DNA from: Natrinema sp. SYSU A 869
Lineage (GTDB): Archaea > Halobacteriota > Halobacteria > Halobacteriales > Natrialbaceae
DNA length: 64,000 nt
Direction: 5' to 3'
Assembly (NCBI RefSeq): GCF_019879105.1
Contig: NZ_CP082249.1
Location: 496,001-560,000, forward strand
The position numbers and the translations under genes were made by a program. This document shows, in pieces, positions 47,262 through 55,181 of this stretch (position 1 is its first letter; every line of letters begins with the position of its first letter). Below the pieces are notes generated by a model. The model did not search any database and was not told the origin of the DNA. It saw only the letters and a list, made by a program, of their open reading frames with translations.

Positions 47262-48455
47262 TTAACGCAGCAGCTTTGACAGCTTCTCTCCGAGGCCGTC
47301 GAGGCTGCCACTTTTTCCGTTGAGACGACCTGAAACATCGGAAACGGCTGTCGTCGATCCCATAAGAAGGAGGCGGCCGTCAGACGTGCGTTGGACGACC
47401 GCGCCGTGGTCCGCTGCGATCGATATCAACTGCTCGCTGGCGTCGGTGTCGAGTCCCTCGACCTCGAGGAGTTGGGTCCCCCAATCGTCGGCGAACGCGG
47501 GATCGATGCCGCGCTCTCTGAGCTGGAGGCGGAACTCACGGGTCGAGTTCACGTCCAGTCGCGAGATCGTAATCCCGTCGACGCTGGCACTCGCACGCTC
47601 GGTGAAGGCTTTCCCGATCAGGGCTGCGTCCCGCGTTTCGGCCACGTCGTGGGTTCGGATCACGTGTGCGCCGCGCTCGACTGCCATCGAGGTCGCTGCC
47701 AGACTCACCGGCAGCCGTTCGTCGGTCTCGCGGCCCGCGATTTCGCCGAGGAAGTTCTTGCGGTTGATTGAGACCAGCATCGGCCGGTCGAGCGCACGGA
47801 GTTCGCGGAGCCGGCGGAAGGTTTCGCGGTCGTCCTCGAGCGTCTGAGCCTCGCTCCACCCGCCGAACGCGGGGTCGATGATCGTCTTGTCGGTCAGCCC
47901 GTTCTGTTTCAGTGCCTCGTACACCTGGTCGACGTAGTCGGCGTCCGCTGCCCAGTCCGGGGACTTCCGTGCCGCCCAGTCGGTCTCCTCGATGACACCC
48001 GGCCGCTCGATATCGGGCGGACTCGCCATCTTCGCGACGGCGACGTCGTGCTCCTCGCAGATGGTCGGCATCTCGGGGTCGGCGAACCCACAGATGTCGT
48101 TGACCATGTCGAATCCCTGGGAAAGCGCCTCGTCGGCGACCTCGGCGTACCGGGTCTCGATCGAGAAGATCGCGTCCCCGGAGACGCTCTCGATCGTCTC
48201 GAGTGCGATGTGGAGTCGCTCGAGTTCTTCGTCGGCCGAGAGCACGTCGAAGCGCTTGTTCGCCGACTCGAGGCCGATATCGACGATATCTGCACCCTCA
48301 TCGATCAGGTCCGCATCAACGTAGCGGGCCGCTTCACTGGGGTCGTCGAAGACGCTCGGGTCGTACGGAGACTCTTCGCTGACGTTCAACACGCCCATGA
48401 TCCGGGGCGGATGCTCGTCACCGATCCCTAGGCCGGCGGCATCGACGCTGTTCAT
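47262..48455 (-). CDS. folP: Dihydropteroate synthase, archaeal type with C-terminal extension
   Basis: A 397-residue enzyme of folate/pterin synthesis that joins pterin pyrophosphate to a p-aminobenzoate unit. TIM-barrel motifs are PRIMGVLNVSEESPYDPSVF, DEGADIVDIGLESANKRFDV, GFDMVNDICGF, KTIIDPAFGG, SINRKNFLGE and VIRTHDV. The barrel ends near residue 280. The remaining 115 residues (ASVDGITISRLDVNSTREFR through GLGEKLSKLL) are an extra domain not found in bacterial FolP. The start at 48455 follows the family pattern. It works with mptE next door. Confidence 0.9.
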   Translation of the reverse strand: MNSVDAAGLGIGDEHPPRIMGVLNVSEESPYDPSVFDDPSEAARYVDADLIDEGADIVDIGLESANKRFDVLSADEELERLHIALETIESVSGDAIFSIETRYAEVADEALSQGFDMVNDICGFADPEMPTICEEHDVAVAKMASPPDIERPGVIEETDWAARKSPDWAADADYVDQVYEALKQNGLTDKTIIDPAFGGWSEAQTLEDDRETFRRLRELRALDRPMLVSINRKNFLGEIAGRETDERLPVSLAATSMAVERGAHVIRTHDVAETRDAALIGKAFTERASASVDGITISRLDVNSTREFRLQLRERGIDPAFADDWGTQLLEVEGLDTDASEQLISIAADHGAVVQRTSDGRLLLMGSTTAVSDVSGRLNGKSGSLDGLGEKLSKLLR

Positions 48456-48533
48456 ACCCGGTCTGCGGAAGCGAGGCAAAAAGGTATCGCGGTTCCGGCG
48501 AGCCAGTGAACCGAGCGGCGACGAGCGGGCAGG

Positions 48534-49763
48534 CTACTCCTCGTCCTCGAGGACGGCCAGCCGCGAGTCCCGGAGGAGCACCTTCTTGACGATCGAGGGG
48601 TTCTCGAGGAGGCGGTGTTTCGCGTGTGCACCCCGGCCGCGACCCCGGCCCTCGCGCTCGGACTGGATCACGTTGAGGAAGTTCTGTTCCTGGAGGATTT
48701 CCTGAACCCGGCGTTCCGAGAGAACGTCAAAGTCGAGCCGGCGAGCGACCTCCTTGTACTGGTTGTAGATGATCTTCGTGGGGAACTCCTTTTCCGAACT
48801 GTTCTCGGTCAGCAACGTCAGCGAGTAGAGGATCGCCTTGGCCTGCTGTGGGGAGCCCTCGATCAACTCGTTGAAGCGGTCGGCCTCGGTCTTCTCCTTG
48901 GCGTCCCGGACGTGATCCGCGGTGACCCGCGTATCGTTTCGCTTCTTCGCGATCCGACCCGCGTTCCGGAGGATGTCGATCGCCTTGCGTGCATCCCCGT
49001 GTTCCTGTGCGGCAAGTGCAGCGGTCAGCGGAATCACGTCGTCAGAAAGCACCCCGTCGTGGAAGGCATCGCGTCGTTTCTCCAAGATTTCGACGAGCTG
49101 GTTGGCATCGTACGGCGAAAAGACAAGTTCGTCCCGCGAGAGGCTCGATTTGACGCGTTCGGAGAGGTGATCGGGGAAGTCGATCTTGTTCGAGATGCCG
49201 ATGATACCGATACTCGAGTCCGAAATCCGTCGGTTTTCGCCGGCTCGAGAGAGCTTCCGGAGGACTTCGTCGTCCTCGAGCATGTCGATCTCATCTAAGA
49301 TGACGATGGTCACGTCGGTACAGTGATCGATGGCCTGCCAGAGGCGCTTGTAGTAGTCGCCGGTACCCAGCCCGCGGTCGGGGATGGTGACCCCACTCAG
49401 GTCGGGTTCGTTGACGATCTGAGCGATCGTCTTGACGATAGATGCTTCCGTGTTCTGTTCGCCGCAGTCGATGAAGGCGTACTTGACCGTGATATCGTCG
49501 TGCTCGGCTTCGGTGATCACGCGCTGGGTGACTGACCGCGAAATGAGCGATTTGCCGGTGCCGGTCTTGCCGAAGATGAACAGGTGGTTGGGTTCGCTCC
49601 CGAAAATCGCGGGATTCAGGGCGTCCGCAACCCGTTGCATCTGCTCGTCGCGACCGACGATCCGATCCGGACCGGGCAGGTGCGTGATCTCGAGCAGGCG
49701 CTCGTCGGCGAAGACCGGATCGTCGTACCGAAAGAGCGGGTCTCGATCGTCGTTGGCGGACAT
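48534..49763 (-). CDS. orc1: Orc1/Cdc6 replication initiator
   Basis: A 409-residue AAA+ initiator that binds origin repeats and loads the MCM helicase. Walker A is GKTGTGKS (65-72), Walker B VTIVILDEIDML (151-162), and the sensor-1 region IGIIGISNKIDFPDHL follows. The C-terminus holds a winged helix (SLTLLTENSSEKEFPTKIIY, ERRVQEILQEQNFLNVI). The ATG at 49763 is the natural start. Immediately upstream lies a repeat-rich non-coding region read here as its origin. Confidence 0.94.
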   Translation of the reverse strand: MSANDDRDPLFRYDDPVFADERLLEITHLPGPDRIVGRDEQMQRVADALNPAIFGSEPNHLFIFGKTGTGKSLISRSVTQRVITEAEHDDITVKYAFIDCGEQNTEASIVKTIAQIVNEPDLSGVTIPDRGLGTGDYYKRLWQAIDHCTDVTIVILDEIDMLEDDEVLRKLSRAGENRRISDSSIGIIGISNKIDFPDHLSERVKSSLSRDELVFSPYDANQLVEILEKRRDAFHDGVLSDDVIPLTAALAAQEHGDARKAIDILRNAGRIAKKRNDTRVTADHVRDAKEKTEADRFNELIEGSPQQAKAILYSLTLLTENSSEKEFPTKIIYNQYKEVARRLDFDVLSERRVQEILQEQNFLNVIQSEREGRGRGRGAHAKHRLLENPSIVKKVLLRDSRLAVLEDEE

Positions 49764-49932
49764 TGCGATATCCAGTCTCTTCCGACTGAATTGAAATAAA
49801 GGTATGGAGATCGATCGCGTATGTAAATATACCGTATGAGCGCTCGAAATAGGAGATAATAGCGGTATACTCGGAAAGATGGTACAGGGCCACCCTCGCG
49901 TATCTAACTGAGACAGGAGCGAGCCCCGAGAC

Positions 49933-49955
49933 GGACACCCCCATCGCGGATGTAA
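49933..49955 (-). repeat. ORB-like repeat 1
   Basis: On the minus strand TTACATCCGCGATGGGGGTG followed by TCC. It shares TTACA..CGCGA and the G-run plus TGTGT/TGTCC end with the other three repeats but has a different middle. It is the outlying copy, closest to the initiator gene. Confidence 0.72.
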
Positions 49956-50099
49956 GGCTCGGACGATCGAGTCGGTATGAGAGCCACTCGATCCGGTTCC
50001 GGGAGTTGGATTCCGTCCTTTCGCTAGGGACAGAGTTACCCGATACTCGCAGAATACAGTCTCTTCAGGCTGTGAGAAGTTGATTTTCAGATTCCATAC

Positions 50100-50130
50100 G
50101 GGGGACACACCCCCCTCGCGTTTGTAACGG
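50100..50130 (-). repeat. ORB-like repeat 2 (inverted partner of repeat 4)
   Basis: On the minus strand CCGTTACAAACGCGAGGGGG followed by GTGTGTCCCCC. Apart from one extra G in the G-run and the flanks it is identical to repeat 4, 120 bases away in the opposite orientation. A near-perfect inverted pair of about 27 bases of this kind is the strongest single sign of an origin here. Confidence 0.85.
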
Positions 50131-50197
50131 CAATAGCGTGGGGGTGGGAGCAGTTGATTCCGGAATATCCGGATCGAAACCCCTATTCCGGATCGAA

Positions 50198-50225
50198 TTT
50201 ACATCCGCGACGAAGGTGTGTTTCC
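50198..50225 (+). repeat. ORB-like repeat 3
   Basis: TTTACATCCGCGACGAAGGT followed by GTGTTTCC. It matches repeat 1 in its left half (TTACATCCGCGA) and repeats 2 and 4 in GGTGTGT, so it is a weaker copy facing right. Confidence 0.7.
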
Positions 50226-50249
50226 AAACAGGGTCCCCCCACAGAAATC

Positions 50250-50277
50250 CCGTTACAAACGCGAGGGGGTGTGTCCC
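50250..50277 (+). repeat. ORB-like repeat 4
   Basis: CCGTTACAAACGCGAGGGGG followed by TGTGTCCC on the plus strand. It is the inverted partner of repeat 2, with the G-rich end pointing toward the AT-rich tract at 50350-50415. Confidence 0.85.
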
Positions 50278-50355
50278 TCTCTCACTGAGGACGTTACCGG
50301 TCTCTGCCGCAGAAAACCCAAACACACGTGTTCGAGGCGGCGTATTTCCCTCGAG

Positions 50356-50415
50356 GAACTATAGAAACTAGTTACTAATACTGTTACTAGTACTAGTACT
50401 AGTTTGAATAAGAGA
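50356..50415. repeat. AT-rich tract with ACTAGT repeats
   Basis: A 60-base AT-rich stretch (CTATAGAAACTAGTTACTAA onward) with the palindromic hexamer ACTAGT at 50368-50373 and three head-to-tail copies at 50386-50403. It lies about 80-100 bases beyond repeat 4. It is a plausible DNA unwinding element. The simple repeats may also be an effect of low complexity. Confidence 0.6.
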
Positions 50416-50633
50416 GACGAAAGAGAGAGGAAAGAGGAGAGGTGACATGTTCTCCTATTGGAGCCGATCGATCGAGGCGGCGAACACGCTCCTTTTTGCG
50501 TTCCCGCTCGGACTCCGGATATGAACGCGACCACCGGTACGTCGTTTCCGTCGACCACGATCACACCCGATTATCTCGGAACCGAACCGAGACGGGAACT
50601 CCCTCGCCTCGAGTCCACTGCTCCAATGAGCCA

Positions 50634-51395
50634 ATGAGCGACGAATCATCCGATACCGACCGTTCTATGGATCGAACGTCGCCGGTCGTCGCCGTCGTTG
50701 ACGCTCAGTCGCCGGGCAACGTCGGCACGATCGCTCGCGCCATGAAGAACTTCGGCTTCGAGGACCTCCTGCTCGTCGACCCGCCTGAACTCGACCCCGA
50801 CGGTGAGGCGTACGGCTTCGCTGGGCACGCTCGAGAGGACGTCCTTCCGAACGCCGAGGAGATCACCTTCGATCACCTCGCCGAAAACTACCATACGATT
50901 GGCTGTACGGCGGTAACCAATGAGGACGATCACAGCCATATGCGGTTCCCCTACTCGACCCCGGCCGGGCTGGCCGAGCGGTTACCGACCGTCGAGGCAC
51001 CGACTGCCCTCGTCTTCGGCCGCGAGCGCGTCGGTCTGACGAACGAGGAACTCGCCCGGATCGACGAGATCTGCTCGATCCCCGCGAACGCCGAGTATCC
51101 CGTGCTCAATCTCGGGCAGGCCGCCACCATTACCCTCTACGAACTCCGCTCGCTCACTCTCGAGGAGACGCAGTTGCCCGATCTCGAGCGCGTCCGCGCG
51201 CCTGAGTCGACGATCGATCGGCTCTATGACCAGTGGGCGGCGCTGCTCGAGGAAATCAACCATCCCGAGGAGAAACGCGACAAGACGATGCGGATGCTAC
51301 GACGGGTGTACGGGCGGGCCGACCTAACCGAACGCGAGGCGAACACGCTGCTGGGACTCATCCGGCGGGCGACCGAACGGCCGGCCGAGGACTAA
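50634..51395 (+). CDS. SPOUT-family RNA 2'-O-methyltransferase (TrmJ/SpoU type)
   Basis: A 253-residue methyltransferase with the trefoil-knot motifs: VVAVVDAQSPGNVGTIARAM (motif 1), ALVFGRERVGLTNEELARID (motif 2) and IPANAEYPVLNLGQAATITL (motif 3). It uses S-adenosylmethionine to methylate a ribose 2'-OH in tRNA or rRNA. The archaeal TrmJ assignment (position 32 of tRNA) is likely because of the C-terminal helical extension, but unproven. The ATG at 50634 is chosen; the frame upstream runs into the origin. It is divergent from orc1. Confidence 0.88.
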   Translation: MSDESSDTDRSMDRTSPVVAVVDAQSPGNVGTIARAMKNFGFEDLLLVDPPELDPDGEAYGFAGHAREDVLPNAEEITFDHLAENYHTIGCTAVTNEDDHSHMRFPYSTPAGLAERLPTVEAPTALVFGRERVGLTNEELARIDEICSIPANAEYPVLNLGQAATITLYELRSLTLEETQLPDLERVRAPESTIDRLYDQWAALLEEINHPEEKRDKTMRMLRRVYGRADLTEREANTLLGLIRRATERPAED

Positions 51396-51483
51396 CTCCT
51401 CGATCAGAAGGTGTCAAATCGATCAACACAGCCGCTCTTGACGGCCATTACAGTAATACGGCCCCAGTAACCACGACTACTGG

Positions 51484-52521
51484 ATGACTGAATTTCGTCG
51501 ACGGAAAGCGTTGCATCTGCTAGGCGGTGGCATGGCGTTTCTGGCCGGGTGTTCGGAGACATCCGACGGAAACGGCAACGGAACCGACGAGAGCGACTCG
51601 AATAACACGTCCGACTCGATCGAGGGCGACCTCCCGCCGTACGCCTCGATGCTCCCGATGAATGATCGCTCGGCGTACTTCTACGGCGCGATCGACGTTG
51701 AAACCATGAGTACCCTGCTCAACGACGAGGGTGCTGAAGCCGGAGCGGAACCGACGGACCCGCTCGTCGGTAACCCCGTCATCGTCGCGCTTCTCTGTTC
51801 GTTCGGGCTCCAACAACTCGGCACCTCCGCCGGACTTGGTGCGTACACCGACCACAACGAGACGGCCGACGGCGAGGAACAGTTCGTCTACGCCGACGGC
51901 GTTTACGCCCTCGTCGGCTCGTACGATCGTGACGGCCTCGCGACGGCTCTCGAGGCGGCGGGCTACACCGCCGAGAGCGAGGCGGACGCGTACGCCGTCT
52001 ATACCGACGGCGAGAGCGACGAGGTTGTCGGCGTGTCGGACGATGTCTACGCCTACTCGTATCCGAACGAGAGCGGGTCCGCGTTCGATCCGGTCACAGC
52101 GGTCGAGCGAACGGTCGCGACGGCGGCCGGCGATCGAACGCCGAAACACGAGGACGACGACGGTTTCGACCGACTGCTTCGGGCCGGCGAGAACAGCGGC
52201 ATTACGAGCTGTCTGTACACCGACGGTGACGAGTTCGATGCGGACTCCCTCTCGAGCGGTCGAGCGACCGACGAGGACGGCCTGCAGTTCGAGTTCGACG
52301 CCTTCAAGGGGGCGAACGGCGTCCACCAGCAACTTGCGGTAACCGACACTGATGCGGCCGCGACCGCGAGCGCCGTCGTCACCTACAGCAGCGAGGACCA
52401 AGTCGACGAGGCCCGCCTCGAGTCGTCGCTGGGAACGGAAGCGGAGGCGGTTGATTTCGTCACGACCGCCTCGAGCGTCGAAATCGACGCCGAGTACAGC
52501 GGGGAATTCGCCCGCGAGTAG
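51484..52521 (+). CDS. Tat-exported lipoprotein, unknown function
   Basis: A 345-residue lipoprotein. The signal has twin-arginine residues and a lipobox (RRRKALHLLGGGMAFLAGCS), followed by an Asp/Asn/Thr/Ser-rich linker. The mature part is acidic and has two similar repeats of a fold, with VGSYDRDGLATALEAAGYTA and TDGDEFDADSLSSGRATDED. No known domain is identified. It is not close to any operon partner; the flanking genes face different ways. Confidence 0.72.
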   Translation: MTEFRRRKALHLLGGGMAFLAGCSETSDGNGNGTDESDSNNTSDSIEGDLPPYASMLPMNDRSAYFYGAIDVETMSTLLNDEGAEAGAEPTDPLVGNPVIVALLCSFGLQQLGTSAGLGAYTDHNETADGEEQFVYADGVYALVGSYDRDGLATALEAAGYTAESEADAYAVYTDGESDEVVGVSDDVYAYSYPNESGSAFDPVTAVERTVATAAGDRTPKHEDDDGFDRLLRAGENSGITSCLYTDGDEFDADSLSSGRATDEDGLQFEFDAFKGANGVHQQLAVTDTDAAATASAVVTYSSEDQVDEARLESSLGTEAEAVDFVTTASSVEIDAEYSGEFARE

Positions 52522-52630
52522 CCCAAAACCGTCGACTGAGTTGGGACCAACTCGGTCCTCAAGTCAAGTCCAGGGTTCTTCAAGTCCGGCGGTTCCTCGA
52601 GTCCGACTGGATCCCGTTTTTCGGGGAGTA

Positions 52631-53295
52631 TTAGTGGGTTTCGACGACAGATGAGTCACGCTCCCGTGCGGGCCGGTCCGATTGCGACTCGTACCGTCCG
52701 GATTCGGTGACGGTGCCGAGCCAGCCACAATCGCTACAGGCGAACAGTCCTTGCCCGCCGATTAGCGACCCACCGCAGTCGGGGCACGTATCCACCGTCG
52801 CCGACTCGAGGCCTTCGTCCGCGTCGGCGATCGACCCGAGCGGTGTCGGGAGTTCGCCGGTTCGAAGCGTCGCGATCGCCTCATCGGTGGTGTACGTATC
52901 CTCGGTCGCCTCGTCGGAGTGGGGGAAGACGCCGATCAGTTCGTCGTCGGCATAGAGCTCGAGACACAGCAGCGGCGTCACGAGCAGCTCTCGGGTCTTG
53001 CCGGTTACGTGGGACGTCGTCGAGCGCTCCCGGAACGGCGGCCGGACCGTCACGCCTCGCTCGTCGGCCCACTCCGAGAACCGCTCATAGTTCTCGAGGA
53101 CTTCCTGATGGGGCTCTCCTCGGACAGCGAAACCTCCTTCGGCCAACTCCGGAGCAACAGGTCGTCGATCGCGCCCTCCGACTCGCAGGCCTGCAGCGTC
53201 TCGATCTGGGCGTCGACCGGCTCGAGCAGCAGTGGTGCGCGGACGTGACACACCGCAGTAAGTGCCGTTGGATCAGTTTCTCTCGTCACAGTCAT
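52631..53295 (-). pseudogene. Haloarchaeal HTH-associated/zinc-ribbon protein, broken by a one-base frameshift
   Basis: A soluble protein of about 221 residues if restored. The first part reads TALTAVCHVRAPLLLEPVDA and ends SWPKEVSLSEE; the family sequence continues in the next frame with PHQEVLENYERFSEWADERG and runs to the stop at 52631. One base is missing in the GGGG run at 53110-53113 (CCCC on the coding strand). The C-terminus is a zinc ribbon, CPDCGGSLIGGQGLFACSDC. The rest is undamaged, so a sequencing error is likely. Its family is known to me only as a haloarchaeal protein of unknown function. Confidence 0.78.
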
Positions 53296-53449
53296 CAATC
53301 AGGTGTTTGGGCAACGTGTGTATCAATAAATGTTTTCGATAGTGTAGATATGAACCATAACCTGCTGGACCTGACTGTCCGGTGCGGTCGGAAACTACCG
53401 TGACCGATCAAACTCGTCTGTCAGTGCCGGTCAGAAACCGGTATCGACG

Positions 53450-53479
53450 GGCCCACGATCGACCGGCCCACGATCGACC
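53450..53479. repeat. Two-copy 15-base tandem repeat
   Basis: GGCCCACGATCGACC occurs twice back to back at 53450-53464 and 53465-53479, in the gap between the zinc-ribbon gene and the EamA gene. The repeat is exact. Its role is unknown; slippage between short repeats can make such arrays. Confidence 0.7.
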
Positions 53480-53531
53480 GGGCCGTTCGGGGGATGGCGA
53501 AACAGTACCGCCAGCCTCGCAATGGGGTCGA

Positions 53532-54482
53532 TCACGGAGTCGTGGTGGACGGACGTCCGAGAGCCGAGCGAAGCAAGGACCGCAGTGCCTCACGTTTGAT
53601 TATGACGAAACCTGCGAGGATCGTCACCAGGCCGACGAGCGTGAGCGAATCGACGAGGTATCCCAACACGACCCAACTCACGCCCATCGCAACCACCGGC
53701 TCGGCGTAGCTGACGAGGATGACCTGCGTCGCTCCGCTTCGCTCGAGCAGTTGGAAGTAGAGGAAGAACGCGAACACGCCGGAGACGAGCGTCAGATAGG
53801 CAAACGAGAGCACCATCGCCGACGTTAGTTCGATCGCCGCGACCGATTCCCCGCGCAGGAACGCCCATCCGAGCAACACGCCGGCTCCGATGAGCATCGC
53901 CCACGCCTGGAGCGTCTCGATCGGCAGCGCCGAGTCGATCGGCCGGACGAGTACGCCCCCGAGTGCGAACGCGATGGCCGAACCGAACACGAGGGTAGCA
54001 CCGACTGTGACATCGTTTCCGAGTGCGGCTGACGACGGCTGGACGACGGCAATCACGCCCACCAGACCGAGCACGAAGCCCACAACTCCGGCGGGTGCCA
54101 GCCGCTCCTCCGGGAGCACCACGGCGGCGAACGCTGCTGTCAGGATCGGGGCCGTACTGACGATCGTTGCCGCCACCGCGCCCGAAACGTACAGTTCGCC
54201 GAGATACAACAGTCCGTGATAGAGCGCGATGACGAACATGCCGGCGATAGCGACGGCCGCCCATTCCCCTCGACCCACCGGTCGAACCCGATCGTTTACC
54301 ACAGCCGCGTATCCGAAGACGATTGCGCCCGCGATCGCGTAACGAAAGCCGGCGAACAGGAGCGGCGGGACGTACTCGAGTCCGATCTCGATTGCGACAA
54401 ACGAACTCCCCCAACACAGTGCGAGTATCGAAAAGAGCACCGCTTCGCGGTACCCATCTGGAACCGAACCGATTGTATTCAT
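53532..54482 (-). CDS. EamA/DMT-family transporter
   Basis: A 316-residue membrane protein with ten hydrophobic segments in two EamA halves. It begins VLFSILALCWGSSFVAIEIG; the second half has LVFGSAIAFALGGVLVRPID and QVILVSYAEPVVAMGVSWVV, the conserved end-of-domain motif. Such proteins export amino acids or metabolites. The ATG at 54482 is chosen because a TATA-like TCTAAATATG (about 54504-54513, minus strand) is about 28 bases before it; two ATGs at 54503-54506 would fall inside the promoter. It is divergent from the AsnC gene, so that regulator may control it. Confidence 0.87.
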   Translation of the reverse strand: MNTIGSVPDGYREAVLFSILALCWGSSFVAIEIGLEYVPPLLFAGFRYAIAGAIVFGYAAVVNDRVRPVGRGEWAAVAIAGMFVIALYHGLLYLGELYVSGAVAATIVSTAPILTAAFAAVVLPEERLAPAGVVGFVLGLVGVIAVVQPSSAALGNDVTVGATLVFGSAIAFALGGVLVRPIDSALPIETLQAWAMLIGAGVLLGWAFLRGESVAAIELTSAMVLSFAYLTLVSGVFAFFLYFQLLERSGATQVILVSYAEPVVAMGVSWVVLGYLVDSLTLVGLVTILAGFVIIKREALRSLLRSALGRPSTTTP

Positions 54483-54635
54483 ATTCCATTCGGAAATCGC
54501 CATCATATTTAGACCCTTCTACAAGCACGCGGTGTTTTGAAAATCAAAAATCACACATATGAATGTATTCCGAATCAGCCACCACATAACGGACTATCCT
54601 TGGAGAAATATTCAATTACGTCGGTCGGAAAACAC

Positions 54636-55145
54636 ATGTCGCCCGGGGCCGAACCTCGTCCTATGGACGAACGCGACGTGCGCCTCCTCAAGGCGATCGC
54701 CGAACTCGAGACGGGGAGTCCCGAACGGCTCCACGAGGCGACCGGCATTCCGATCTCGACGATCCACTATCGCCTCAACAATCTCCGGGAGGAGGGAATC
54801 ATCGAGAACGACCACTACGATATCGATCTCGAGGAACTCGGTCTGGGCGTCACCGTGCTGATCGAGGTTCACGCGGACTATCAGGGCTCCTACGAGACGT
54901 TCGCGGATCGGCTACTGACCGTCGAGGGAGTCACGAACGTCTACTTCACGATGGGCGAGACGGATTTTATCGTCATTGCGCGCCTGAGCGACAGCGGCAT
55001 GGTCGAACGCCTGATCGCCGAATTCGAACAACTCGAGGGCGTCGAATGGACCGACTCGACGTTTGTCATCTCGGCGATCGAAGAACGAGACGCGCTCCAA
55101 AGCTATAGCCTCGAGACGCTGCTCGAGGAGCTAGTCGGTGAGTGA
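54636..55145 (+). CDS. Lrp/AsnC-family transcription regulator
   Basis: A 169-residue regulator. The winged helix is MDERDVRLLKAIAELETGSP, LHEATGIPISTIHYRLNNLR, followed by the RAM effector-binding domain (VTVLIEVHADYQGSYETFAD, EGVTNVYFTMGETDFIVIAR). Lrp/AsnC proteins sense amino acids and control transport or metabolism. The start at 54636 is 27 bases after AAATATTC (54606-54613), suggesting a leaderless mRNA; the internal ATG at 54663 is the alternative. It is divergent from the EamA transporter. Confidence 0.9.
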   Translation: MSPGAEPRPMDERDVRLLKAIAELETGSPERLHEATGIPISTIHYRLNNLREEGIIENDHYDIDLEELGLGVTVLIEVHADYQGSYETFADRLLTVEGVTNVYFTMGETDFIVIARLSDSGMVERLIAEFEQLEGVEWTDSTFVISAIEERDALQSYSLETLLEELVGE

Positions 55146-55181
55146 AAGAAGCGGGGTCAACAGGACTCCGGTTCTAGCGGG

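Larger units (their letters stand above)
49764..50430. other. Probable chromosomal replication origin (oriC)
   Basis: Non-coding DNA of about 670 bases directly upstream of the Orc1/Cdc6 gene. It contains four related, G-rich repeats of the ORB kind (49933-49955, 50100-50130, 50198-50225, 50250-50277): the two left ones face left, the two right ones face right, so they form inverted pairs. A direct repeat TCCGGATCGAA occurs at 50168-50178 and 50187-50197 between them. AT-rich DNA lies on both sides (49790-49880 and 50350-50415). This is the arrangement of haloarchaeal origins: initiator gene, inverted ORBs and an unwinding element. Activity is inferred. Confidence 0.85.
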
